DNA from: Cyanophora paradoxa
Lineage: Eukaryota; Glaucocystophyceae; Cyanophorales; Cyanophoraceae
NCBI GenBank assembly: GCA_004431415.1
Contig: QPMI01000015.1
Span: forward strand, 124,001 to 188,000
Reading direction: 5' to 3'
Length of the DNA: 64,000 nt
Shown here: positions 53,259 to 63,823 of the stretch, piece by piece
Layout of the letters: the number at the start of each line of letters is the position of its first letter
Numbering within the stretch: the stretch's first letter is position 1
Position numbers and translations under genes: made by a program
Notes under the pieces: generated by a model
Told to the model about the DNA's origin: nothing
Database searches by the model: none
What the model saw: the letters and a program-made list of their open reading frames with translations, nothing else

Positions 53259-56170
53259 ATGGCCCCCGCGCCGCGCATCTCCGTTCAGAGCTTGGATGCG
53301 ACGGGCAAGCAGTTTGCGGTCGAAGTCAAGACGGCCGGCGAGGGCGGCGAGACAAGCAGGTCGGCCTCCCGCGCCCAGCCCCAGACCCGCCGCTTCGTTC
53401 GCGCGGCTGACGAATCTCTGCGCGACAGCATCGTCTCACGTCGCGACCGCGAGTTCACGGCGCTGCAGAAGCTCCTTTCAGAAAGCCATCCGGACTGCGC
53501 CGTGCCCGTGATTGCCGGCGGGCTCATCGACACGGTGTCGACGATACTTAGCGGCGATGTGCCGCTCGCAGAGCGCCGTCGGCGCAGCCTCCAGGCGCGT
53601 CTGACCGCCCCGCGCTCCTCGCACCTCGCGCACCGCTGACCGGACGACTTGCGCCTCGCCCCCGCGACGCGCAGGCCTTTCTCGACAAGATCTCGCGGCA
53701 TCCGCGTCTCAGCCAGGTCCGCGGCGCGCCCTCGGCCGCCCGCTCGCCGCGCTGAGCTCTTCGTGCCCCGCAGTCGGAACTCTTCCGCTCGTTCTGCAGC
53801 TCTGCCACGGAGGGCGTCTTCGGCGGCGAGGAGGCGAAGAAGAGCCCCGGCGCAGCGTTCCTCGGGCGCATCGCGGCGGCCGCGTCGGCCGAGTTTCAGG
53901 AGGTGCGTCCGGCCTCCGCGGATCGAATTCGCCCGCGCGGGCACGAGCGGCGGCGCGCAGGTGAAGAAGGACCTGAAGGAGCTCCAGACGGCGTCCTCCA
54001 AGCTCGTGAAGGGCCCCTCCGGCCGGTGCCGCCCGCCCGCCCTCCCGCCCGCTCCGCCTTCGCCTTCGCCTTCGCCGCCGCCTCTGCCGCCTTTGCCGAC
54101 CGCCCCGCGCGCAGCCTGACGGAGCTCGGAGCCAACGTGGAGCTGCTCAAGGAGCGCGACTCGCTGCTCGAGATGGAGCACCACCTCAGCGCCGTCCTGC
54201 GGTGCGCGGCTCTCCTGCGCGCGTGCGGGACGAGCCGCGTGTGCGCGGGCTAATTGGCGCTCGCAGCTGCGCGGAGCGGGCGGTCGTGGCTCGCAACGAG
54301 TACGCCGAAGAGATGCTCAACCTATGTGCGCTCGTACCCCCCTCCGCCCCCTCCTCTGCCTCCGCCTCGCGGCCGACGCCGGCGCGGCGCGCAGCCAAAG
54401 CGGTCGCTGCGCTCGCGGGCACCTCCGCCGCCGAGGGCCCCGCCCCGCTCAGCAAGGACCGGCTGGAGGCGTACGGCCAGTCGGCCGAGGCGCTGGCGCG
54501 CTCCCTGCGGAAGCAGTCGCAGGAGGAGGAGGAGCAGCTCGTCGAGGTCCTGAGCGACGTCCTTAGCAACGTGGCGCCCTCCAAGACCCTGCTCCGCCGG
54601 CACGACGAGATGCTGATGGAGTACGACGCCGCCGCCGCGCGCTTCGAGGGCGCCGTGCGGGACCGCCAGCGCGCCGACGGCTCCCCCGCCCCGCCCCCTT
54701 TGGACAACGGGCCCGAGGGGTCGGGGGCGGCGCCCGGGTCGCCTGCGGGCGCCGGGAAGGCCCGCGCCCTCTTCAGCCGAGTGAAGGCGGCCGTGCCGGC
54801 GGCGCTGCCGGCGCTGCCGGGGCGCCAGGTGGACCGGAGCCCCGCGGCCCTCGACCGCGCCATCGTCGCGGTGCGCCCTCGAAAGCTAAGAGAGCGCTAA
54901 GAAAGCCTTGATATAAGAAAGAAAGCCTGCCTCCTGCCCCCGAGGTCTCCCTGCCCCTGACCCCGCCCCGCGCCGCGGCCCCCGCAGGCGCAGGCGGAGC
55001 TGGAGGCGGCGCGGCGGCGCTACGAGGCGCTGGCGCTCGGCGTCGCCTCCGAGGTCGAGCGCGAGCGCAGCATCCGCGCCCACGAGGTGCCCCATCCTGG
55101 CTTCTTGTAGCTTCTCGAGGCTCTCTAGGGGGCGAGAAAGCCTCTTCGAGCTATCTTGAGCTTTCTCATAGCATCCGCGCCCACGAGGTGCCCCCGACCT
55201 CGACTCTTTCTATGCTCGCTCGGCGCCTCTTGGCGTTTCTAGGCCGTGTTTTAGGTCGTTTCTAAGCCTCTAGAGCCTTTTAAGCCTAAGCGAGCGCAGC
55301 ATCCGCGCCCACGAGGCGCCCCATCTTGGCTTCCTGAAGCTTTTTGAGGCTTTCTGAGCTTTCGCTCACCCCAGAGCTGTTTAATAGCTAGCTGAGCTTT
55401 CTAGGGCGCGGCCGACAGGCTTCTTCTACGAGCTTTCTAAGCTTTCTTTCATTCTAGGGCGCCACGAGCTCGAGCGCATCTTAGCTCTGCTTAGCTTAAA
55501 TTTTCAGGCTGTACCCCTCCCATCCCATCTCCGAGCTCGTTTCGAAGATCTCTCTTGGCCCTTCTGAGCTGCGTCCGTTCGTCAGGTGGTGGCGGCGCTG
55601 CGGGACTCGGCGGCGCTGCACGCGGCGGCCTGCGGGGCGGGCGCGGCGGCCTGGCAGCCCCTCTCGGCGCGCCTCGCGGACGACGAGGACTCCCTCATCG
55701 GCTCCCGCCCGCCCTCCGCCCCGCCCCCGGCCTCGGCACAGGCCTCCTCCTCCGGGCCCCGGGCCTCCCCGGCGGCAGCCGCCGCCGCCGCCGGCTCTTC
55801 CAAGGCCTCAGCGGAGGCGGCGGCGCCCTCCCCGAGCGGCGCGGCGCTGGCGACGCAGCTGGCGCAGACATTCACGCCGGCCGTGAAGGGCAAGCCCCGC
55901 TCCGGCTCGAGCTCCTCCCCGGCCGTCGGCGGCCCCGCCGACCGCGCCTCGCCGGCCGCGGCCGCCCCCGCCGGCGCCGGCGCGAAGGCCGCCGAGAAGA
56001 GCGGGACGCCAACGCCCGCGGCCGCGCCCGCGGCCGCTAAGCCCAGCGCTAGCCCGAAGACAGGCGCCGCCCCCTCGCCGGCGCCCGCCTCCCCCGCCAC
56101 CGCCCCCGCCGCGCCGGCCGCCGCCGGCGCCGGCGCCAAGGACGAGGAGGACGAGCAGTGGAAGCTGTAG
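53259..56170 (+). CDS. Sorting nexin, PX-BAR type
   Basis: PX-BAR sorting nexins bind endosomal phosphoinositides and shape tubules. Nine exons, 53259-53594 (GC donor), 53675-53716, 53774-53902, 53961-54025, 54115-54201, 54267-54325, 54395-54870, 54988-55086 and 55586-56170, give 625 residues with all phases closed. The PX part: RRDREFTALQKLLSESHPDCAVPVIAGG, ERRRRSLQAFLDKISRHPRLSQSELFRSF. A BAR-like region follows: VKKDLKELQTASSKLVK, LELLKER-type helix, NEYAEEMLNL, KDRLEAYGQSAEALARSLRKQ, KTLLRRHDEMLMEYDAA and AQAELEAARRRYEALALGVASEVERER. The tail is a 190-residue Ala/Pro/Ser segment ending DEEDEQWKL. Confidence 0.82.
55059..55349. repeat. Exon end copied three times in sorting nexin intron 8
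   Basis: The end of exon 8 with its donor (55059-55091) is repeated at 55170-55194 and 55290-55322. The segments after the first and third copies are also similar (CCCCATCYTGGCTTC). Confidence 0.85.
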
Positions 56171-56265
56171 TACTAGTACTTGTTTGCAGCTGCAGGGCGG
56201 CCCGGGCCACAGCCGCGCCCGCGCGCTTCGTATGATGCTGTATGTAACACGCTGGAAGCCTGGCG

Positions 56266-57353
56266 CTAGTATCGAAGGGGGGCGGGCATCGGGAAGACGC
56301 GCTCCGAGTCGAGGTTAATGCCCCCGATGGGACTGTAGATCGTCACTGCTCGGGCCAACCGGGAGGGCCCAGGGATCAGCTTTCCTGTAAGCAGGCAGCT
56401 ACGGGCCCGGGCGCAGGACGACGCACCGTAGTCGTCGGGCGTGCAGAGGTCCTCGCTGCCGGCCATGAGGGAGAGCAGCGCCCCCGTCGGGAGCAGCGAG
56501 TCCGCCGACCGCGCCCGCATGTGCATCTGCGCCGCGCCCGCCGCCCGTGATCAGCGGAACTCGTCCTCGTCGGATCAAATCTCGGATCAAATTCTCGCGC
56601 CTCGAACTCTGCGTCGACCTCCTCCCTGTTCCGCTTCGTCTGGAGCGCCCGAGCGAGGGCCAGCATGCAGAGGATCGTGCGCTGCACCTGAAAGATTTGA
56701 TCCGAGCCAAGTAAGAGGGGCGGCGAACGAGCGATCGGGGGCGAGCGCGAGCGCACGTGAGGCATGACGTCTTTGGCCGCCCCTTCGGGCACGTCGTCGC
56801 CGGCCGACATTGTTATGGGCCGCTGCGAGAAGGGTGGGAATACCGGCGCCACCTGCGGCGGGCGTCAGCGGCGGCTTCGAGCTTCGAATCGCGCCCCACG
56901 GGCCTCGTCCGTGTTAAGGAGGATCCTGTAGGACGTTGCGGGCCGGTGCGTCTTCCCCTTCGTCGCCATCTCCTTCGCCAGCGTCATCATGAAGCGCGGG
57001 GACGCTTCCACGACCGCGAGCGCCGCGCCGTTGTAGAGGAGAAGGATGCCGGTGAGCGGCAGCTCCTCCCCCTGCGACGCGTGCGCGATGTACTCGTTGA
57101 AGTGCTCGGCAAAGTCTTCGGCCCGCCAAGTCGGGTCGGCTTCCCGCGCCGCGATGACCATCCTGTTCACGAGGTGCTTCTGCTCGCCCCGCTTGTAAGC
57201 CGCAGCGCTGTGCGCGAGCTGCGGGGCCCGAACCTTCGCGGCCCGCGGCGAGTTCAGCCCCGCCTCGAGCGCCGCTTGCCGCTGCTCCTCGGCGATGCGC
57301 TGTATCCTCTCCTGGATGACATCAAGAAAGCTCTGTGACCGCACCGCCTCCAT
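56266..57353 (-). CDS. TEX47/BLUF-like protein candidate
   Basis: Exons 57353-56904 (GC donor), 56852-56757, 56687-56619, 56526-56427 and 56384-56266 agree in phase and give 277 residues. It starts MEAVRSQSFLDVIQERIQRI. The central GEELPLTGILLLYNGAALAVVEASPRFMMTLAKEM has the pattern of BLUF-fold proteins such as TEX47. The end reads SADSLLPTGALLSLMAGSEDL and AVTIYSPIGGINLDSERVF. There is no sign of flavin-binding residues. The match is by pattern only. Confidence 0.6.
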
Positions 57354-57454
57354 GTGCGCCGCTGCCGCGTAGCTAACGTGCTAGACTGGCCAGACCCGGC
57401 GGCGAGGGAACGCTCTAGCTATAAGCGATGCGGACGGCCTGGCTGCGTTCAATA

Positions 57455-58930
57455 GACTCGTGGCACTTCCGCCGCGTGTACAGAGGTGGCCGGGGCCGCG
57501 TCTCCCAAAGTGCTTCGCGATTGGCACTGTACCCGGCCACAAAAAAACTAGCCAGGAGAGTCGGTCGTCGCGCGTAACCGCTGCGACAGCGCGAGCGATC
57601 GGCAAGCTTTCTAGCTCCATTCCGCACATCCAGCGTACCACCAGCTGGCCCAGCGCGCGGCCGTGAGCATGGAGGGTGGCGCCTTCGGCTATTGGATCGC
57701 AGTCGCCTTGATTGGAGGCGCATTCGCGGCCTGCATAGGCTCGCTTGTGATTTCGAAGTGCTGCATACGCTACGCTTCCCGCCGCGCTCGCGAGAGAGCG
57801 CACCGCATGCGCAGGTCCGCGGCTGCTCGTGCATGCTATCGCTCTCCTCAGAGGCTCGCGCCCGCGCTTTAGCTCTTCGAATTGCTTCTGCTAGCTTGCA
57901 CGCGCGCAGGCCACGACTCCTGCAGCGCTTGAGGCGGCGTCCGACGGGCGCTGGCGGGCTAGCCACGCCCTACACCGGCCTACCCCCGCCCGCCCCGCAC
58001 GCCGGCGCCGCCCCGCCCGCCCCGCAGCCCGCCGCCAGCCCCGGCGGCCCGCTCCGCCTGTGCGCATCGTGCCGGCTGCCGCGCCCTCGCGTCCCGGGGC
58101 CGGCCGCGGCGGCGGCGGCAGCGCCGCGGCCCGGGCCCGATGGGCCGGACCGGGCGGCGATCGAATCTGCGCGGCACGCCCTCGCCGAGGCGCGCGCCGC
58201 TTCTCCCGCCCCGCGCCCGGCCATCAAAATTGATCCGGGGGGCCCCGGCAGGTCGGAATGGAGCTCGGCCCCGACGCCTTCTCCGCCCTCGTGGAGCGCT
58301 GCATCCGCGCCGCCCGCGCTGCCGAGGCCCGCCCAGCGCTTTGCCTTGGGCCTTGTAAGCTGCTGAGGGCCCTCGCGCAGGAGGACGCGGTGGGCAGCGC
58401 GTGGGCGTCGGGCCCTGCCCCCGGAGCTCATCGAGCTCTCCCCAGCGTACCCCCCCTCTCTATCCCTACCCCCTACCTCCTAGCTCGACCTAAGCCTTTG
58501 TTTCTCACCAGAGACCCCGAGTGGCGGGCCCTGCTCTCGCACCCCGAGTACCTGGACGCCGCCTACTACGGGGCCCACGTGTACCGCGTACCCCCCCTCG
58601 CCGTCGGGGCCGCCCCCAGTGGCCCCCCACCCGCCTCCTCCTCGCCGCCGAGCGCGCCGTTGGTACCCCCACCGAGGTCGCCTTCCTCTGGCCCGCCTTC
58701 CAAGGCTCGCCCTCCCCGCGGCCGGCCGGCCGACCCGTGGTGTGCTGCCCCAATCCAGTATACGTACACCTCCCTTAAAAGCTTCTTCCCTCCCGCCGCC
58801 GAACCGAGCAGAAAGACGCCGCCCTCTTTCGCGGTCGTCAGCTGCAGCTTCGCTGTTTTCGCCTACCCCTGGTGCAACACTGCCCCATCCAGTACGTATA
58901 CCCCCTCCCCTGATCTAAGAAATGATTCCG
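57455..58930 (+). pseudogene. Truncated RING-gene paralogue lacking the RING exon
   Basis: 57455-57950 is nearly identical to 60640-61130. The coding start MEGGAFGYWIAVALIGGAF is at 57669. Near 57960 the sequence jumps to the equivalent of 62066, so the RING and the next two exons are absent. The reading frame is kept across the join (GAGG, then TPYTGLPPP). Downstream segments (MELGPDAFSALVERC, DPEWRALLSHPEYLDAAYYGAHVYR) remain, but the last exon is not recognisable. It may encode a short protein or be a decaying copy. Confidence 0.75.
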
Positions 58931-59381
58931 AAGTTCAAGAATATCTAGAATTTAATATCTAGCTATTTTTTTTGGCGAATTACCGGCGCCAGCCTGGCAG
59001 CTATAGCACGAGTTGGCATTACTAAGTTACTGAGTTCTTTGAGCAATGTCTACTGAAGCGTCCGATGATCTGTACAGAAATGATCTAAGCGATGTCTAGC
59101 TTTCTTTAGCTGGCCTCAGCCAGGCCCTCAGGGCCTGTGCAGGTATATATATATGATCTGATCATGAGAAACAAAATGTCTGCTGTAGCGCCCGACAGTC
59201 TGTACAGGAATGATCTACGAATTGTCTAGCCTTCTATAGCAAGAATGAGCAGGCCTGGGAATGATCTGACTGACTCAGTGAAGCGTCCGACGGTCTGTAC
59301 AGGAATGATATAAGAAATGTCTTAGAAAGTGATCAATTATATTTTTTAAACTACATCTGCCCCAAAATAACATTAAATGAC
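58931..59381. repeat. AT-richer intergenic block with a three-copy repeat
   Basis: A roughly 45-nt unit (GAAGCGTCCGAYGRTCTGTACAGRAATGAT in shortened form) occurs near 59055-59100, 59178-59230 and 59280-59325. The third copy contains GTCCGACGGTC at 59285-59295. Confidence 0.75.
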
Positions 59382-59960
59382 ATGTCCCCAAAACTGGCAT
59401 GGACCCTACTCTGTCGCATCGCTCAGCGGCTGTCATCACTTCGGTCCGTGTTTGGCTCCGTGCTGCTTTCCATGCCGCTCGAGGAGGAGCTGGATGGGAC
59501 TAGCCACATAGGCAAGCCTGCAGCAAGTGGGGCCTGTGCAGCCCGGCCGGCCGGTGGGGTGGGGCCAGCAGGTGGGCCAGGGATTCCGGTCGTGCCATGG
59601 CCGGCTGCAGCTGCGAGGGCAGGGCCCGCGGGTGGGATGGGCACGGCATGCCCCGCTGGCGGAAGAACGCCGACCGGCGGTGGAAGGCCAGCGGGGGCGC
59701 CGGCGGCTGGAAGAGCAGGAGCGGCGGGTGGGACGGGCGCGGCATACCCAGCTGGCGGAAGGGAAGGAGCGGCGGGTGGCACAAGCCCCACAAGCGGGGG
59801 AGCGTTGACGCCAATTGCGAGATGTGTTGAGCGGCCGGCTGGGAGAGGGCCGCGGGCGGTGGGCGGAGCGATGTTTGAGGGAGGGACCTGGGTTAGCGGG
59901 ATCGGGGAGGCCGCATTGGGGTCTGAACCGTTGCACAGTCGTTGATTGACTGCAGATCAC
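59382..59960. other. Low-complexity Gly/Ala/Pro-coding stretch, strand unclear
   Basis: Both strands are open. Plus reads as Gly/Ala/Pro-rich, minus as repeated VPPAAPALPAAG-like units followed by SSSSSSGMESS. The repetition is at the DNA level, so I cannot tell which strand, if any, is coding. Confidence 0.3.
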
Positions 59961-60002
59961 ATAAAGTATCTCAAGGACACGCGTACCTCAAGATTGACGC
60001 GT

Positions 60003-60565
60003 TTAGCGAAGAGCTCGCCGCGTCGCTGCCCTCGCGGCGATCATCCGCGATTGCGCGGCCGCCGGAAGCTCCAGCCCCTTCCGCGCTGCGCTGAAATGCA
60101 CGGCGCACCACTGCAGTTTCGCTCGAGGTTTCCCTCGGCGTTGAGACGGGCCTGGGGACGGATTTCTCTGCGCCGCAAGAGATCGTATTAACGTTACGTC
60201 GGCGGCGCGTCAATTCACTAGCAAGAAACTCACGTCCGGCATTTGTGGGGGTTCCATTGTGTCGTGCTCAAGCAGCTCTAGAGACGAAATGACTGCACCA
60301 GCGAGAAACATGAGGGACATGAAGTATCCGAGCACGGCTGGAGCGCACCCCACCGGGAAACATCTTCTATCGGCATTCCTGCGGATCCATTTCCGCTGAT
60401 GAGCAGGAAAGGAGGAGATGATGCAAGGCGGGCGTTGCAGTCTAAGCGCACCCTGATGAACGAGGCGTTGAAGGCCAGCGAGCACTCGAGCTTGCGTCTC
60501 CTCCGCGCTCTCGGCGCTTTCCACATGCGCGGTGTGCGTCACTTCCATGCTCTCCGGCCATGCGT
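60003..60565 (-). CDS. Possible small single-TM protein
   Basis: A minus-strand segment encodes APAVLGYFMSLMFLAGAVIS, a clean TM helix, then SLELLEHDTMEPPQMPD before a GTGAGT donor. A following exon is open to a stop near 60003. The 5' exon (MEVTHTAHVESAESAEE, start 60565) is plausible, but its junction is not fixed. Confidence 0.3.
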
Positions 60566-60850
60566 ACACTGCCTTGTCGGAGCGGCAAGCTGAGGCGATA
60601 CGGGTGCGGCCCGTGCGGGCAGCCTTGCTAAAACAAAACGAGCGGCACTTCAGCCGCGTGTACAGAGGTGGCCGGGGCCGCGTCTCCCAAAGTGCTTCGC
60701 GATTGGCACTGTACCCGGCCACAAAAAAACTAGCCAGGAGAGTCGGTCGTCGCGCGTTACCGCTGCGACAGCGCGAGCGATCGGCAAGCTTTCTAGCTCC
60801 ATTCCGCACATCCAGCGTACCTCCAGCCGGCCCAGCGCGCGGCCGTGAGC

Positions 60851-63136
60851 ATGGAGGGTGGCGCCTTCGGCTACTGGATCGCAGTCGCCTTGATTGGAGG
60901 CGCATTCGCGGCCTGCATAGGCTCGCTTGTGATTTCGAAGTGCTGCATACGCTACGCTTCCCGCCGCGCTCGCGAGAGAGCGCACCGCAGGTCCGCGGCT
61001 CGTGCATGCTATCGCTCTCCTCAGAGGCTCGCGCCCGCGCTTTCGCTCTTCGAATTGCTTCTGCTCGCTTGCACGCGCGCAGGCCACGACTCCTGCAGCG
61101 CTTGAGGCGGCGTCCGACGGGCGCTGGCGGGCCAGCCAGCCCCGCGGTCTCTCGCTCGGGGTCCTCTGCAGAGGCGCGGGCGCGGATCGAAGCGCTAGCG
61201 CGCGCTATGATCGCCGGGAATGCTTCCAAGACCGGAGACGGCGCCCTCGAAGCTGCAGCCGAGGAGAATACCTGCCCGATCTCGTCCCGGCTCCTGCGAG
61301 AGCCGGTCCGGACGCCCTGCGGGCACGTGTTCAGCCGCAAGTCGCTTCTCACATGGTTCGCTCCCATATCCGCCTGTGTCGCTTCCCAAGTCGCCGACGC
61401 GGCGCGCAGGCTCCTGACGAAAGAGGAGTGCCCGATGGTGAGATCGAGACAGCGCCGCTCGCCGCTGGTGCCGCCTGACGTCCCGAAACAGTGCCGCTCG
61501 CCGCTGGCCGCTCATCAGCTCCAGGACGACCATGCCGCCCTCGTCCGTCCCGGCCGCCCGCGTCCCGTTTGAAATTTAAACATTTGAATCTGACGCGGAA
61601 GACAGGCGCGGGTGGAGGCGGCCTTGGCGGAGCGACCGGAGCTGGAGCAGGAGGAGGCGGAGGAGGCGGAAGAGCAGCCAGTCTTCGGGCACGCCATCTG
61701 CGCCGTGCCCGTGAGCCTTTCAACTCCTTTCGACAAAACAGCCTTGCGCTTCGTTCTCCTGAGCGCGCGCGGGGGCTCAGGCGCAGCCGACGCTGCGGCA
61801 GCTGCGCGGGGCGGTGGCGCAGTGGCACGCGTACGCGCGGGGCCTCGGCGCGCGGGCCGCCCAGTCCGAGGCCCGCATCGGGATCCTGCTGCTCTACGAC
61901 CGCGCGCTGGCCCGCCTCGCCATCGGCCCGAGCCCGTGCGCGGCCCCGCGGCCCGGCCCGGCCCGGATGTGTGCAGAGTGGAATTTGATCCGCCGGTCGC
62001 AGGGCCGCCGCGTTTCTGGCGGACGAGGAGGAGGGCCCGGCGCTGCCCCCGGGGCTGGTCGAGCAGTACACGCCCTACACCGGCCTACCCCCGCCCGCCC
62101 CGCACGCCGGCGCCGCCCTCCCGCACTGCAGCCGGCCGCCAGCCCCCGGCGGCCCGCCCCGCCTGTGCGCGTCGTGCCGGCTGCCGTGCCCCTCGCGTCA
62201 CGGGGCCCGGCTGCTGCTGCGGCGGCGGCGGGCCTCGGGCCCCATGGACCGGACCGGGCGGCGATCGAATCTGCGCGGCACGCACTCGCCGAGGCGTGCT
62301 TGTACCCTGCGCTGCGTTACCCCCGCCCATCGAAATTGATCCGGGGGGCGTCGGCAGGTCGGTATGGAGCTCGGCCCCGACGCCTTCTCAGCCCTCGTGG
62401 AGCGCTGCATCCGCGCCGCCCGCGCCGCCGAGGCCCGCCCTTACGCTTTGTCTACCTTCGAATTATTCGCGTCCCGCTCTGGTCAGGGCCTTGCGAGCCG
62501 CTGAGGACGTCCCCGCAGGAGGACGCGGCGGGGAGCGCGTGGGGCGTCGGGCCCTGCCCCCCGGAGCTCATCGAGCTCTCCCCAGCGTACCCCCCCATCC
62601 TTCCCCCTACCCCCCAGCCCGACCTGAGCCTTCGTTCCCCTCTAGGGACCCCGAGTGGCGGGCCCTGCTCTCGCACCCCGAGTACCTGGACGCCGCCTAC
62701 TACGGGGCCCACGTGTACCGCGTACCCCCCCTCGCCGTCGGGGCCGCCCCCACCCGCCTCCTCCTCGCCGCCGAGCGCGCCGTCGTCAGCTTCCTGAATC
62801 CCGGTACCCCCGTCGAGGTCGCGTTCCTCCGGCCCGCCCTCGCCCGCCCCGCCGACCCGTGGTGCGCTGCCCCAACCCCGTACCCCACTCTTCCCCGCCC
62901 CCTCTTATACCTCTTACAGGTCGCCGCTGGATGCGTTCTTCGACCTGCGGGTCGGGGGCCGCAGCCTTGGGGCCGTCTGCCCTGGGCCGGGCTTCACGCT
63001 GCTGCTCCCGCCCCTGAGCCCCGCCGACGGCCCGGCCCTCCTGCTCTCCCGGGAGGCCGGCGGGCCCGTTGGGCCCCTCTGCCGCCTCCTGCCCCTCGGG
63101 CCCCGCTCCCTCTGCCCCGTACCCTGGATCCTCTGA
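60851..63136 (+). CDS. RING/U-box-type protein with N-terminal TM helix
   Basis: Exons 60851-60990, 61083-61437, 61606-61710, 61781-61935, then from 62003 with further exons to a final one ending at 63136. The N-terminus holds a TM helix (YWIAVALIGGAFAACIGSLVI), then Cys/Arg-rich residues. Exon 2 has ENTCPISSRLLREPVRTPCGHVFSRKSLLTW...ECPM, the first part of a RING/U-box (CPI...CGHVF...CP) typical of E3 ubiquitin ligases. Later parts: ELEQEEAEEAEEQPVFG, QWHAYARGLGARAAQSEARIG, LCASCRLPCPSRH (possible zinc ligands), MELGPDAFSALVERC, PELIELSPA, DPEWRALLSHPEYLDAAYYGAHVYR, FFDLRVGGRSLG and a Leu/Pro-rich end. Exon joins between 62200 and 62640 are uncertain. Confidence 0.65.
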
Positions 63137-63269
63137 GAGGCTGTAGCCCCCTTCGGCGCCTCGGGGCCGGCCCGGCCCCATGGCCCTCCCGTGTAGCGGG
63201 CGGGCGCTTGTAAGTAACTGTACATGTGCAATCAGAGAAATTGGCCTGGCCAGCGCGGAGCGGGGCGGG

Positions 63270-63823
63270 TCAGGCGGCGGGGAGGAGGGACGGGGGCAGG
63301 AAGGCCTCGACGCGCCAGCCGCCGCCGTCCACCGCCGCCAGAACGATCGCCCCCGAGTTGACGCACTTCACCACCTGCCGCCCCGCCCCGCCCCGCGCGT
63401 CAGGGGCGGCCGTGCGGCCAAGCGCGAGGGGCCTCCGCTCACGCCACGCACCTCGCGGGATGCGTCGCCGTTGACGAGGAACGCGACGAAGCGCCCGACA
63501 AACGGCATGTGCGACACGAGCAGCGGGACGAAGCGCTCGCGCGCGTCGCTGCACGCCTCCGAGACCGCCCGCAGCGCCTCCGCCGGCTCGCTCTTCGCCT
63601 GGAGCTGCTCGAGCTGGTACGCGCTGTCCGCGCCGGCGAGGATCTCGGCGGTCTGCCTGGCGCGGAGCACGCCGCTGTGAAAGACGGGGCCGTACTGGAG
63701 GCCGGAGGCCTTCAGGAAGGCGGCCACGGCGCGCGTCTCGCGGGCGCCGTCCGCTGTGATCGGGCGCTCCCCGTCGGGCTCGGCAAGCGCGTGCTGGCAG
63801 ACGATGATCCGCGACAGGGGCAT
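63270..63823 (-). CDS. SixA-like histidine-phosphatase-superfamily protein
   Basis: SixA-type enzymes remove phosphate from histidine. Two exons, 63823-63452 and 63374-63270, give 158 residues, about the family length. Seen: RIIVCQHALAEPD (the RHG/RHA position), PITADGARETRAVAAFLKASG, FHSGVLRARQTAEIL (the second catalytic region), VPLLVSHMPFVGRFVAFL (second catalytic His) and a C-terminal SGAIVLAAVDGGGWRVEAF. The Arg before the first catalytic His is replaced by Gln, so activity is uncertain. It converges on the RING gene with a 133-bp gap. Confidence 0.8.

Noticed and set aside
13245-56170. Functional cluster of membrane-traffic genes
   Set aside because: Membrin, the EHD-like GTPase, the CCZ1-like gene and the sorting nexin are separated by unrelated genes on both strands; only the last two are adjacent, so clustering is not supported.
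60210-61367. A 385-codon minus-strand ORF across the RING gene start
   Set aside because: It is antisense to exons with a TM helix and RING motif that splice in phase. Only its last part (60210-60565) has independent support.
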